From a virus, in IMG/VR virus record IMGVR_UViG_3300042549_003873, positions 1-23,365 of that record: 23,365 nucleotides of DNA, one strand, 5' to 3'. Made by a program: the position numbers and the translations under genes. This document shows, piece after piece, positions 1 through 9,001 of the stretch (the stretch's first letter is position 1; every line of letters begins with the position of its first letter). The notes beneath the pieces are model-generated. The model was not told the DNA's origin. It worked only from the letters and a program-made list of their open reading frames with translations, and made no database searches.

Positions 1-1
1 C

Positions 2-2371
2 AACTCACAAAACAGTAATTCAGGTACTTACATTGTTAACAGGAATGTAAACACAAGCACTGCCGCTACTGCTTATGTAATTTCGGATGCAACTGCCGCT
101 TTTTCTGGTTATACAGCAATGGGTTCCCGCAGTTCTGGTTATACAACATCAGGAATGTTAGAAGCAAACAGTGGCGGCGTGTTTTCCGTTGGCTTGACCA
201 ATGGCTTGAACATTATGACGCTTGACGGATATCCTGTAAAGTTTGGTGTTGCTAACGCCGAAAAAATGCGCCTCGACTCCAGCGGTAACTTGGGTATTGG
301 GACGAGTTCGCCTGTTTACCAAACCCAAATTTATGGCTCTGGTCAGACAACCGCCGCGCTGACTGATTCGGGTAATAAAGGCGGCTCACTTTTGTTAAAC
401 ACGCCCACAGTAGCAGGGGGAGATGGCGGGGCGTTATTGATTGGTGCTGGCGGTGCTGGTGCAAAACCGTTTGCGGCAATTAAAGGCTTACTGGCTGATG
501 GCGGTGGAAACACTACTGGAGCGCTTGCATTTTCAACTCGTAATGCCACAGGAGACACATCCCTTACCGAACGCATGCGCTTAGACAGTTCCGGCAACCT
601 AGGTATTGGGACGACTTCGCCTGATGCAAAACTTGACGTAACGGGACCGAACTTGGCCGCAGTTTTTGGGTCAGAAACGGCTCAGAACACCTATGTTGGG
701 TTCAAATACAACAGCACAATTCTTGGCTATGTAGGCAATGGCTCTGGAGTAGCTGGACCCGGCTCTGCAACTGATTTCTCAATTGGCTCCACAGGAGCGC
801 GGGCGCTGACGTTTGGCACAAACGACCTAGAACGCATGCGCCTAGACAGTGCCGGCAACCTAGGCTTAGGGGTTACTCCTAGTGCTTGGAATGCAGGTAG
901 CAAGGCCATCCAAGTTAGCACTTTTGTTTCTGTATCTCAGCAAGCAGACGGCGCTGCAAACTTTGGTTTCAATTTTTACGAAAACGCAGCAAATGCTTTT
1001 AGGTACAGCACGACCGACGAGGCTTGCCGATTCTCGGCCTTAACAACGGGTGGGTTTGGCTGGTTTCAAGCCCCCTCCGGCACAGCAGGTAACGCCATTA
1101 CCTTCACCCAAGCAATGACGCTATCCGCCGCTGGTGGATTGTCTGTGGGCAGTACCACAGACGCTGGCAGTGGAAATATCCTGATCCCATCGGGTGGCAA
1201 GCTATTTGGTGCTGCGACAAGCGGTAGTTTCTATTCGTATGTCGAGCCGTATAACGCTTCGACAGGCAACATGAATCTTGTTGCTGCTTATGCAAGCGGC
1301 GCAATGACGTTTGCTACAGGGGGAACCACCGAACGCATGCGCCTAGACGCCTCCGGCAACCTAGGCATTGGGACGAGTACGCCTGCTTATAAGTTGGATG
1401 CTGAAAAAAGTTCAGACGGGATTATTGGTTATTTCCGCAGAATTGGCGCAACCATTAACCCTGCGCTAACAATTTATGCAAATGAGACTGGCAATACAGT
1501 AGGCTTTGGAACAGACTATGCGGGTGCCACGTCACCGGCTATTACGTTTTCAATAGCGGCATCTGAAAAACTGCGCCTAGACAGTTCCGGCAACCTAGGC
1601 TTAGGGGTTACTCCTAGTGCTTGGGCTGCTAGAGCATTCCAGATTGGCAACGCTTCAAACTCTGGATGGGCGTCAATTGGTTATGACGCAAACGGCAAGG
1701 GGTTTTTTGCAACGTCTGCATTCAACGACACAGGAAGTGCGTGGCAATACACAGCGACAGGACTTGCCGCCACCCTGTATTCCGCAGATTTTGGCACTCA
1801 CAAATGGTTCATCGCCCCCTCCGGCACAGCAGGTAACGCCATTACCTTCACTCAGGCGATGACGCTGGATGCTTCGGGTAATTTGTTGGTGGGGACTACG
1901 ACTGCTGTCGGAAAATTTACTGTTGACTCAGGCAGTTCAAGCAATTACGCTGCTTTTAATACCACAAATGCTACTGGTGGTTATGCTGAATTTAGCTCAA
2001 GTGGTACAGCACAAGGTGATATTGGAACTGCTGCTCAGATTGTTTCTGGCGGGGCATCAACGGACTTTGGAATTAACGCCCGTGGTGCAAGAAATTTAAT
2101 ATTTGGCACTAACAACACAGAACGCGCCCGTATCGACTCCAGTGGGAATTTGTTGGTGGGGCTTACTTCCGCTACTGGAGTTGCAAAACTTCAAGTATCT
2201 GGTCCTATTCAAACTACGGGCTACACAGTTGCAACATTACCCGCTGGAACTGTCGGCATGAGAACGTATGTGACAGACGCACTGGCTCCATCTTTTGGCG
2301 TAACTGTTGCTGGCAGCGGTGCTGTCACTATCCCTGTTTTTTACAACGGCACGAATTGGATCGTTGCTTAA
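2..2371 (+). CDS. Tail fibre protein with repeated RLDSSGNLGIGT modules (5' end cut by window)
   Basis: This is the C-terminal part of a phage tail fibre or receptor-binding protein. The frame is open from base 2, so the true start lies left of the window; the first internal ATG is at 119. The visible part, about 789 residues, repeats a short module of the type E-R/K-M-R-L-D-S-S-G-N-L-G-I-G-T at least seven times, with stretches of about 80-160 residues between copies. Such modules are common in fibre shafts of environmental phages. The last 40 residues (GTVGMRTYVTDAL onward, ending FYNGTNWIVA) resemble common fibre C-termini. No peptidase S74 chaperone is visible at the end. It is composition-biased (Gly, Ala, Ser, Thr, Asn), as expected for an extended beta-structured shaft. 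The next gene follows after 15 bases with an AAGGA Shine-Dalgarno. The fibre role is well supported; the receptor is unknown. Confidence 0.85.
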   Translation, partial: NSQNSNSGTYIVNRNVNTSTAATAYVISDATAAFSGYTAMGSRSSGYTTSGMLEANSGGVFSVGLTNGLNIMTLDGYPVKFGVANAEKMRLDSSGNLGIGTSSPVYQTQIYGSGQTTAALTDSGNKGGSLLLNTPTVAGGDGGALLIGAGGAGAKPFAAIKGLLADGGGNTTGALAFSTRNATGDTSLTERMRLDSSGNLGIGTTSPDAKLDVTGPNLAAVFGSETAQNTYVGFKYNSTILGYVGNGSGVAGPGSATDFSIGSTGARALTFGTNDLERMRLDSAGNLGLGVTPSAWNAGSKAIQVSTFVSVSQQADGAANFGFNFYENAANAFRYSTTDEACRFSALTTGGFGWFQAPSGTAGNAITFTQAMTLSAAGGLSVGSTTDAGSGNILIPSGGKLFGAATSGSFYSYVEPYNASTGNMNLVAAYASGAMTFATGGTTERMRLDASGNLGIGTSTPAYKLDAEKSSDGIIGYFRRIGATINPALTIYANETGNTVGFGTDYAGATSPAITFSIAASEKLRLDSSGNLGLGVTPSAWAARAFQIGNASNSGWASIGYDANGKGFFATSAFNDTGSAWQYTATGLAATLYSADFGTHKWFIAPSGTAGNAITFTQAMTLDASGNLLVGTTTAVGKFTVDSGSSSNYAAFNTTNATGGYAEFSSSGTAQGDIGTAAQIVSGGASTDFGINARGARNLIFGTNNTERARIDSSGNLLVGLTSATGVAKLQVSGPIQTTGYTVATLPAGTVGMRTYVTDALAPSFGVTVAGSGAVTIPVFYNGTNWIVA
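1070..1107 (+). repeat. 38-bp direct repeat inside the tail fibre gene, copy 1 (copy 2 at 1814-1851)
   Basis: The 38 bases starting GCCCCCTCCGGCACAGCAGG recur without change at 1814-1851 and encode APSGTAGNAITFT in both places. Identity at DNA level, including third codon positions, points to recent duplication or gene conversion between fibre modules rather than protein-level constraint alone. Confidence 0.85.
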
Positions 2372-2386
2372 CCCAAAGGAACCACC

Positions 2387-2713
2387 ATGACAAATATCAC
2401 TTGGACAATCACCGCCCTCAACTGCCTGCCCCTCGCGGACGGCGTGACCAACTACGCCATCACCGCTCACTGGACCTGCTCTGGTACTGACGGCACCTAC
2501 ACCTCGTCGGTCTACTCGACCTGCTCCTTCCCTGCACCGACTGGCCCAACGAGCCAGTACACGCCCTACGATCAATTAACGCAAGACCAAGTTTTAGGCT
2601 GGGTCTGGGCCAACGGCGTGGACAGATTTACCACTGAGGCCGCTGTGCAGGCTCAGATCAACAACCAGATCAACCCGCCGGTGGTGACCCCACCCCTGCC
2701 TTGGAGCGCATAA
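2387..2713 (+). CDS. Small conserved phage protein downstream of tail fibre (108 aa)
   Basis: A 108-residue protein starting MTNITWTITALNCLP, preceded by AAAGGAACCACC, a good ribosome-binding site. The pattern of an N-terminal W-T-I-T-x-L-N strand, a middle W-x-C/A-x-G-x-D-G-x-Y segment and a C-terminal Q-V-L-G-W-V-W-A-N-G-V-D segment with a proline-rich tail ending PW is one I associate with small proteins next to tail fibre genes in many proteobacterial phages. Their function is not established; a fibre accessory or assembly role is inferred from position only. No signal peptide or membrane segment is visible. The gene sits 15 bases after the fibre stop and is probably co-transcribed with it. 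Confidence 0.8.
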   Translation: MTNITWTITALNCLPLADGVTNYAITAHWTCSGTDGTYTSSVYSTCSFPAPTGPTSQYTPYDQLTQDQVLGWVWANGVDRFTTEAAVQAQINNQINPPVVTPPLPWSA

Positions 2714-2760
2714 CGGGACGCTGCCACCCGCTTCTGGCAGCACACTGAAAGGAAAGCGAT

Positions 2761-3000
2761 ATGGAAAACAAAAAGCCCCAGATCGTCACGATAGACGGTG
2801 TTGAGCATGACGCCAACACTTTTACTGAACAGCAAATCCTGCTGCTGAACCACACGGTTGACCTTGATCGCAAGATCGGCTCGACCCAGTTTCAGCTACA
2901 GCAACTCCAAGTCGGCAAGGATTCGTTCCTGAAGCTGCTCAAGGAAGCGCTGGCAACCACTGAAAAAGTCGAAGCTGAAGCAGTTGGCGGAACGGACTAA
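2761..3000 (+). CDS. Small coiled-coil phage protein, DUF6447-like (79 aa)
   Basis: A 79-residue protein beginning MENKKPQIVTIDGVEHDANT. The N-terminus has the x-V-x-I-D-G-V-E-x-x-x-x-T/D pattern followed by a helix rich in Gln and Leu (residues about 25-65, STQFQLQQLQVGKDSFLKLL), a likely coiled coil. This combination resembles the small DUF6447-type phage proteins near tail genes, whose function is unknown; the family name is recalled, not searched. It has a strong ribosome-binding site (GAAAGGAAAGCGAT before the ATG) and is followed after five bases by the next tail gene. Confidence 0.75.
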   Translation: MENKKPQIVTIDGVEHDANTFTEQQILLLNHTVDLDRKIGSTQFQLQQLQVGKDSFLKLLKEALATTEKVEAEAVGGTD

Positions 3001-3005
3001 AAATA

Positions 3006-3686
3006 ATGAGCCTGCAAACTATTCTGTCAATTGCTGAAACCGTAGCCATTAACGATCACAAGTTTGCAGGCCAAATGCTGTCGCGCAATATGCGAATCAG
3101 CACATCAGAGATATTGACGGTTCAGCCATTTCAGTTCACGATAAAGCCGATGGACTATCTGCTGTACTCGCAGAACCGTGCCGTGCTGTCTGCGCTGCGC
3201 GTGGCTGACCGGGTGGCAGAGCAATACCTGAGTTACGCCTCCACAGGCTGGGTCAACTACATTGCCTACCAGGGCGACATGAGCGCAGTGCAAGCTGCCG
3301 CAGTCACCGTGGAGGCTGCATCCTCTGGCAAGACAATCGTGCTTGGCACGCTACCGTCAATCACATCCACGTTGTTTATTGTCAAGGCTGGCGACTTTAT
3401 TCAAGTGGGTCGATATGCGTACATAGCCACATCCAACGTCACTCGCGGCGGCGGCGCAACGGTCAGCGTGCCTGTGCATCGGTCATTGATTGCTGCACCA
3501 ACACCGGGAATGCTGGCTGTCATTGGGCAATACGGAACCACGGTGGCCCTGGGCGGCACAACGTACACGGGGATTACCTTCCCTGTCATTGTTCGCGATT
3601 ACCCAACCTACACGCTTGTGCCCATGACCAATGACAGCTTCATTGCCTGGGCAAATGCATTCAGCGCAATGGAGGTTGTGCTGTGA
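3006..3686 (+). CDS. Probable phage tail protein (226 aa)
   Basis: A 226-residue protein of unknown exact function. The N-terminal third (LSRNMRISTSEILTVQPFQF then PMDYLLYSQNRAVLSALRVAD) and the beta-rich C-terminal part with many Val, Thr and Gly residues fit a structural tail component. It is followed by an overlapping gene of almost the same length and lies in a collinear block ending in a tail-tip protein, so a distal-tail or tail-tip assembly role is likely by position. No catalytic motif, signal peptide or membrane segment is visible. The start ATG at 3006 lies five bases after the preceding stop, with only a weak GGAACGG ribosome-binding site, suggesting translational coupling. Confidence 0.75.
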   Translation: MSLQTILSIAETVAINDHKFAGQMLSRNMRISTSEILTVQPFQFTIKPMDYLLYSQNRAVLSALRVADRVAEQYLSYASTGWVNYIAYQGDMSAVQAAAVTVEAASSGKTIVLGTLPSITSTLFIVKAGDFIQVGRYAYIATSNVTRGGGATVSVPVHRSLIAAPTPGMLAVIGQYGTTVALGGTTYTGITFPVIVRDYPTYTLVPMTNDSFIAWANAFSAMEVVL

Positions 3687-4363
3687 ATGAGATTCCTGCT
3701 GTTCAAAATACGAACATCATTCGGTATGCGGACTTCTTTCGGCTGACGACGCCAACCGGTACATATCTATTCTCCACAGCGCCTTATTCAATTATTGTTC
3801 CTGCCATTTCTGCAGCGCCATTTTCGGCTCTTGGGCAGCTAATCAAAGTCAACGCCGCGCAGCGCGACATCAAAAGCACGGCTAATGAAACTACCGTCAC
3901 CCTGGTAGGGATTGACACTTCAATGTTGGCCATTGTGCTGGCTGAGAAAATCAAAGGCTCGCAGATTGAACTTTGGCATGGGTTTTTTAATGCCAACAAT
4001 GAGTTGATTACCACCTCGCCAATTGCTTGGACAAATAATGCATCCAACGTAATTGGCTGGACAAACAGTTCATCTGTGCTGACAGATTGGACGGTGGATG
4101 CTGGAATTTCAGGGCTGTACAAATATTTCAATGGCTATGTGAATTCATTCTCGATCTCAGAAGAATGGATGGAAGAGGTTCGCGCATTCACAGGTGTCAT
4201 AACCATCAGCGCATCCAGCTTCCAGCTTATTCTGCAAAACAGAACAGCGGGACGGTACACAAACGATGCGTCCTGGCAATCATTCAATTCTGGTGATACG
4301 TCAATGAACCGGGTGAATTTCATTTCCACCATCAATTACACATTTGGCAAGACGGCAGCATGA
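3683..4363 (+). CDS. Probable tail/baseplate-hub-like protein (226 aa, GTG start)
   Basis: A 226-residue protein starting with GTG at 3683, which overlaps the preceding TGA (GTGA); the nearby ATG at 3687 is out of frame, so GTG decides the start. It contains I-E-L-W-H-G-F-F at about residues 95-102, a central Y-F-N-G-Y-V-N-S-F segment, and a C-terminal N-R-T-A-G-R-Y-T-N-D-x-S-W followed by D-T-S-M-N-R-V. That last pattern resembles phage tail hub or DUF2163-like proteins encoded just upstream of tail-tip genes. It overlaps the next gene by ATGA. The tail assignment rests on these remembered patterns plus gene order; the exact place in the tail is inference. Confidence 0.75.
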   Translation: MNEIPAVQNTNIIRYADFFRLTTPTGTYLFSTAPYSIIVPAISAAPFSALGQLIKVNAAQRDIKSTANETTVTLVGIDTSMLAIVLAEKIKGSQIELWHGFFNANNELITTSPIAWTNNASNVIGWTNSSSVLTDWTVDAGISGLYKYFNGYVNSFSISEEWMEEVRAFTGVITISASSFQLILQNRTAGRYTNDASWQSFNSGDTSMNRVNFISTINYTFGKTAA

Positions 4364-4812
4364 GGCCCACAATCCGAGATGCCAACCCGTTTGACATCCC
4401 GGCAATCCTGGGGATGCTGCGGCAGTACCGCGCATTTGCGCCGCTGGAATTCCTGCAAGAAGTGGATGACGAAATCTACATCACGCAGGTGTTGACTGAA
4501 ATAATGGCAGGTCGCGGGATTGCCCTAGTTGCGGAAACCGATAAAATTGATGGAATGCTGCTCGCGGCTATTTCCCCAAGTGCCTGGAGTCCCAAGCATC
4601 TGGTGATGATGGAAATGGCCTACTGGATCAACGTAGAGGCCCGTGGCGGCTCTGCAGCGCACAGGTTGATAGCAGCCTACGTTGAACACGGAAACGCGCT
4701 TAAATCGCAAAAACGCATCTCGGCCTTCTTCATCAGCAAAATGGTGAACAGCCCAGACTTGAAATATGACAAGTTTGGTTTTAAGAAACTAGAAGATTTT
4801 TGGGTGATCTAA
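4360..4812 (+). CDS. GNAT-like acetyltransferase in the tail gene block (150 aa)
   Basis: A 150-residue protein with the features of the GNAT N-acetyltransferase fold. The N-terminus (TIRDANPFDIPAILGMLRQY) is typical of the first strand and helices. A central strand (MMEMAYWINVEARGGSAAHR, from about residue 85) leads into an R-G-G-S-A-A segment at the position of the acetyl-CoA pyrophosphate-binding loop. The C-terminus Y-D-K-F-G-F-K-K-L-E matches the usual terminal Y-x-K-x-G-F-x-x-x-E pattern. The loop deviates from the canonical Q/R-x-x-G-x-G/A, so activity is uncertain. It overlaps the upstream tail gene by ATGA and ends one base before the tail-tip gene. Acetyltransferase-like genes at this spot recur in other phages; the substrate is unknown. 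Confidence 0.8.
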   Translation: MRPTIRDANPFDIPAILGMLRQYRAFAPLEFLQEVDDEIYITQVLTEIMAGRGIALVAETDKIDGMLLAAISPSAWSPKHLVMMEMAYWINVEARGGSAAHRLIAAYVEHGNALKSQKRISAFFISKMVNSPDLKYDKFGFKKLEDFWVI

Positions 4813-4813
4813 G

Positions 4814-7800
4814 ATGCCAAGTTCAATAATTCTGGCGGCGGTGTTTGGCGATGTGGTCATGGCTGCTGCTGCGCTTGGCGCAACGGGAATGGCAGTTGCA
4901 TCGTTCGCCATCAACATCGTGGCGTCCATGATTGTCAGCAAAGCATTTGCACCCAACGTGGACAATGCTGCGATCAATGCTGCCAGCGCAAACCCAGGCA
5001 ATCGTCAGCAATTGCCACCGGCTGGCGAAAACAAATTGCCGGTGCTGTACGGCTCGGGCTACATCGGCGGCATGGTGACTGACCTAAGTATCACCACCAA
5101 CAATCAAATTCTTTACTATGTGCTGTCGCTGGCAGAAGTCACCAACACCGAAACTGGCGGAATACCGGACACATACACTTTCGGAAATGTTTATTTCGGC
5201 GGCAAGAAATGTGTTTTTGATGGAACGGATTTGACCAAAGTTATTGGGTTGCTGGACGAATCCACCGGTTTGACTGACACCACCGTTTCGGGCAATTTGT
5301 TCTTTTATCTTTATCGGAATGGTTCATCGTCTGGAGTAAACACCGCGCAGACTGCAATTGCCGTTATGCAAGACATCGATTGCGTCTATCAATGGGACGC
5401 CAACAAAACGATGACTAACTGCGCGTTCGCCATCATGAAGATGGTGTACAACCAAGACGCCAACTTGACTGGCATTCAGCAAACCAAATTCCAACTCACC
5501 AACAGCCGCACCAAGCCAGGGGATTGCTTTACCGATTATTTAACCTCTACCCGATATGGCGCGGCGGTTCCGGTGGCTGGCATTGATGCCGCAACGATGA
5601 CTGCGCTGAATGTTTACAGTGATGGCGCATTCGCCTACACCAACATTTCAGGCGTGCAAACGCAAGCCAGATTCAGGTTTGATGGAACCCTGGACACCAA
5701 CCAGACCATCATGAACAATCTGCAACTCATGGCAAGCTGCTGTGATTGCTTGGTCAAGTACAACGAAATATCTGGTTTGTGGGGTGTGATTGTTCAATCG
5801 CCAGCCTATACCGTTGCAATGGCGCTGTCTGATTCCAACATTATTTCCGCGCTCCAAATCACACCAACTGATATTGCGTCCAGCTACAACATTGCAGAGG
5901 TTAAATTCCCTGATGGCACAGAGCAAGACGCATTTGCCACCGCCACATTCAACCTTGCGGTCATCAATCCGTCGCTCATGTATTCCAATGAGCCAGTCAA
6001 CAAACAGGTCATTAACCTGCCGCTGGTCAACAACAACGTGCGAGCGCAATACCTGGCAAACAGGTTTTTGAAGTCTGGTCGAGAAGATTTGAACCTGCGC
6101 TGCACCATCAATTATGTTGGCTTGCAGCTAGAAGCCGGCGATGTGGTAACTGTCACCAACGTCAATTATGGATGGACTGAGAAGCTGTTCCGCATCAATC
6201 AAGTGGTGGAGAATTTTGGCGACGATGGAACTATCAGCGCGACTTTGGCGTTGATGGAGTTCAATCCCACCGTCTACGATGACATAAGCATCACGCAGTT
6301 TGTGACTGCTCCAAACACAGGCATTGGTTCGCCATCAACATTTGATTTTGTCCCTGCGCCAACTCTTTCTAATTTATTGCCTTTCGCGGCTGTGCCATCG
6401 TTTGGTGTAGTGGTAACTGCTGCAAGCAGCGGCATTACGCAATATGCAGAGGTATATTATTCTGCTTACGCAACGCCAACAGCCGCGCAACGGATGCTGG
6501 CAGGAACGACAGCCATCAATCCTGGCGGTAATCCGTACACCCCCAGCGCAGTCATGGGAACCGTTACGTTAAACAATATTGCCAGTGGCGATTGGTATTT
6601 CTTTGTGCGGATGGTGAATGGGATTGGCAAAAGTGAATTTTCTTTAGCTTCACCTGTTTTGGTTTGGCGACCTACCACTTTTCAATATGTTGATCGATGG
6701 GTAGCGGTTGCATACGCCGACAACATTACAGGCACATCTGGATTTAATTACGTTCCTCGCAACAAAGCATTCTATGGATTGCGGAACAATACGGTGGCTA
6801 ATGGCGGCACCGATCCAACGCTGTACACATGGTATGCGTCGCCAGCCAATTTCGGCACAACAAATTATTTGTTGTATGCAAACCGATCAAACCGAAAATT
6901 TAGTTTTGACGTTGGCACTGCAGGATATGTAAACCTTGGCGGCGCATTTGTTCCAAGCCAAACTTCCGTTTATGACTCAAGCATTTGGGCCGCAACAATT
7001 GATCCAACTGGCGGCCTGCAGACCTTTATTGATTTGGACGCTCGCACGGGTCAGTCTACTTTGGTGGGATCAACAGGAAACAATTTGAATGATGGCTTCT
7101 TGTCTGTGACCAACAATACCGATGGCACAATGAAAGTCAACCTGCATAATTTTCTTAATTTTGGTTCTGGCGTTTACACTAAGAATTTTGCAGCCGCGAC
7201 TTTGACTATTGACATTTATGGGCGTGTGGTTGGGTTTACGCAAGAGGATGATTTCTTCTATACAGAAACAGTTTTCGTTGCAACAGCCGCGCAAACTACT
7301 TTCTCATTGACGCACATTGTTGGTTATATTTTGGTGTTCAGGAATGGGGTGTTGTTGAACTCTGCCGAGTACACGGAGACAAGCACCACGGTGGTCATGA
7401 CCAACGCTTGCGCGGCTGGGGAAACAATTGTGACTATCTACATGCGAGCAGTAAGCACCAGCGCATATTATGAGCCGCTGAACATCACGATTGCATCCAA
7501 CACTAGCAACTCCATCACCTATAGCAGCGCACCCTGGACTGACATTACCGCTGGCGAGTTGTTGACTTTTAGCAACACAGGAACCCCTACTCAATACACG
7601 GTGTCAACAGTTAACACCACCACCAAAGTCATTACATTTACGACCACGATTGCAGGCGCAACAGCAGGCAACACGGTTTATCGGTACCGGGCGGCAGGGT
7701 CTACCTATGCACCATTCACACGGTTTGACCAGGACGTTACCGCCATTACCACTTTCTCGCCAACGACCTATGCGCTGAACAATGGTTTTGAAATGATCTA

Positions 7801-8155
7801 TGTGAACGGATCACAGATCAACGAAATTGATTACAACCTGGCTGGAAATGTTCTGGATGGCTTCCCGGCTGCGTTGACTGGTAAGCTGTCCATTGTTCAA
7901 TTCTGGCAAAACAACTTGGCTGTGCCTGCAAGCAATGTTGCCAACACGACGGCATATTCAACAGCAGGGCAAACTACATACCCATTCGCCAGCAATCCGC
8001 TTTCGATGGAGTTGTATGCCAATGGTGCACTCCTCACCAAAGGAGCAGGGTATGATTACACGGCAAGTGCGGCAAACTTTATTTTGACCACAGCATACAA
8101 CAACAACTCGACATTATTTAATCAGCAAACATTTGCCCGGATTGGAGCCGCCTGA
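4814..8155 (+). CDS. Tail tip / host-specificity (J-like) protein (1113 aa)
   Basis: The largest gene of the window encodes a 1113-residue protein with the layout of a tail-tip attachment protein. A hydrophobic N-terminal segment (residues about 5-45) precedes the P-V-L-Y-G-S-G-Y-I-G-G-M-V hub-like motif near residue 75. A long beta-rich hub region follows, with a phage-hub-like segment (L-E-A-G-D-V-V-T-V-T-N) around residue 440 and fibronectin-like or fibre-like beta domains after about residue 500. The last 300 residues hold three similar fibre-type units. It starts one base after the acetyltransferase stop and shares a base with the next fibre gene (TGATG). The J-like role, contacting the host receptor and closing the tail tube, is known for the family and inferred here from size, position and motifs. 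Confidence 0.85.
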   Translation: MPSSIILAAVFGDVVMAAAALGATGMAVASFAINIVASMIVSKAFAPNVDNAAINAASANPGNRQQLPPAGENKLPVLYGSGYIGGMVTDLSITTNNQILYYVLSLAEVTNTETGGIPDTYTFGNVYFGGKKCVFDGTDLTKVIGLLDESTGLTDTTVSGNLFFYLYRNGSSSGVNTAQTAIAVMQDIDCVYQWDANKTMTNCAFAIMKMVYNQDANLTGIQQTKFQLTNSRTKPGDCFTDYLTSTRYGAAVPVAGIDAATMTALNVYSDGAFAYTNISGVQTQARFRFDGTLDTNQTIMNNLQLMASCCDCLVKYNEISGLWGVIVQSPAYTVAMALSDSNIISALQITPTDIASSYNIAEVKFPDGTEQDAFATATFNLAVINPSLMYSNEPVNKQVINLPLVNNNVRAQYLANRFLKSGREDLNLRCTINYVGLQLEAGDVVTVTNVNYGWTEKLFRINQVVENFGDDGTISATLALMEFNPTVYDDISITQFVTAPNTGIGSPSTFDFVPAPTLSNLLPFAAVPSFGVVVTAASSGITQYAEVYYSAYATPTAAQRMLAGTTAINPGGNPYTPSAVMGTVTLNNIASGDWYFFVRMVNGIGKSEFSLASPVLVWRPTTFQYVDRWVAVAYADNITGTSGFNYVPRNKAFYGLRNNTVANGGTDPTLYTWYASPANFGTTNYLLYANRSNRKFSFDVGTAGYVNLGGAFVPSQTSVYDSSIWAATIDPTGGLQTFIDLDARTGQSTLVGSTGNNLNDGFLSVTNNTDGTMKVNLHNFLNFGSGVYTKNFAAATLTIDIYGRVVGFTQEDDFFYTETVFVATAAQTTFSLTHIVGYILVFRNGVLLNSAEYTETSTTVVMTNACAAGETIVTIYMRAVSTSAYYEPLNITIASNTSNSITYSSAPWTDITAGELLTFSNTGTPTQYTVSTVNTTTKVITFTTTIAGATAGNTVYRYRAAGSTYAPFTRFDQDVTAITTFSPTTYALNNGFEMIYVNGSQINEIDYNLAGNVLDGFPAALTGKLSIVQFWQNNLAVPASNVANTTAYSTAGQTTYPFASNPLSMELYANGALLTKGAGYDYTASAANFILTTAYNNNSTLFNQQTFARIGAA

Positions 8156-8991
8156 TGACACAAGCATACAACCTTTCGCAGCTTGCGAACAACCTCAACA
8201 GCAGCGGCCAGCTAGACGCCACCGATGGTTTAGTCAACGCAGTCCCTGCGACCAACGGCGGCACCGGTCAAGCTGGCTACGCAGTTGGGGACTTGCTTTA
8301 TGCCTCAACCACCACAGTGCTCAACAGGCTGGCAGACGTAGCTGTCGGCAATGCGCTGATTTCTGGAGGCGTTGGCGTTGCGCCTGCATACGGGAAAATT
8401 GCACTAACCACTCATGTCAGCGGCACATTGCCAGTTTCAAATGGCGGCACAGGCGCGGCAACGCTGGCGGCAAACAACGTACTGTTGGGCAATGGCACAT
8501 CGGCGCTGCAGGCAGTTGCACCCAGCACCAACGGCAACGTCCTAACCTCCAACGGCACAACTTGGATTTCTGCGCCAGCATCTACTGCAGTTTCTTCAGT
8601 CAATGGAGTTACAGGCGCGGTGGTTACAACAACGCTCGGCAACATCGGGTCTGTTGTTATCGCTGCAAATACATCGACCAGTTATTATCTTCCGGGCAGC
8701 ACAATAGCAGGCTCTAGTTTGGTTTACACCTCTACTTTTGTTTCGGCCAGTGGGGCTACCGGAGTAGTCTCTAATGGCACAGTCGGTGGTTCTGACTACA
8801 CATATAACACAATTAACAGTTCAACTATTCGCGTCACCACTAGCAATGTTGGATACCAAAGCCCTTTAGGGATGACCGCTTTGTCGGGTACATGGAGGGC
8901 TTTAGCATTTATAGGGGCTAGGTCGGTCTCTTGGGATGGCACTAACAATACTAGCTACAGCCCAATGGGTTTGTGGGTTCGGGTTTCCTAG
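8155..8991 (+). CDS. Short tail fibre protein (278 aa)
   Basis: A 278-residue fibre-type protein whose ATG overlaps the last base of the preceding stop (TGATG). It carries two copies of the P-x-x-N-G-G-T-G motif (near residues 32 and 98), a hallmark of phage fibre shafts, separated by beta-rich segments such as V-G-D-L-L-Y-A-S-T. The second half (from about residue 150, SSVNGVTGAVVTTTLGNIGS) changes to a more globular, Thr/Ser/Val-rich sequence ending GLWVRVS, plausibly the receptor-binding tip. A different open frame of 194 codons covers the same bases (8133-8717) but has Arg/His/Gln-rich noise composition. Fibre class is well supported; the receptor is unknown. Confidence 0.85.
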   Translation: MTQAYNLSQLANNLNSSGQLDATDGLVNAVPATNGGTGQAGYAVGDLLYASTTTVLNRLADVAVGNALISGGVGVAPAYGKIALTTHVSGTLPVSNGGTGAATLAANNVLLGNGTSALQAVAPSTNGNVLTSNGTTWISAPASTAVSSVNGVTGAVVTTTLGNIGSVVIAANTSTSYYLPGSTIAGSSLVYTSTFVSASGATGVVSNGTVGGSDYTYNTINSSTIRVTTSNVGYQSPLGMTALSGTWRALAFIGARSVSWDGTNNTSYSPMGLWVRVS

Positions 8992-9001
8992 GGAGAATCA
9001 A

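Noticed and set aside
2-2371. Diversity-generating retroelement acting on the tail fibre
   Set aside because: No reverse transcriptase gene or adenine-variable template/variable repeat pair was seen in the window.
8133-8717. 194-codon frame overlapping the short tail fibre
   Set aside because: Its product is Arg/His/Gln/Ser-rich noise, and the fibre frame has P-x-x-N-G-G-T-G motifs and a proper start.
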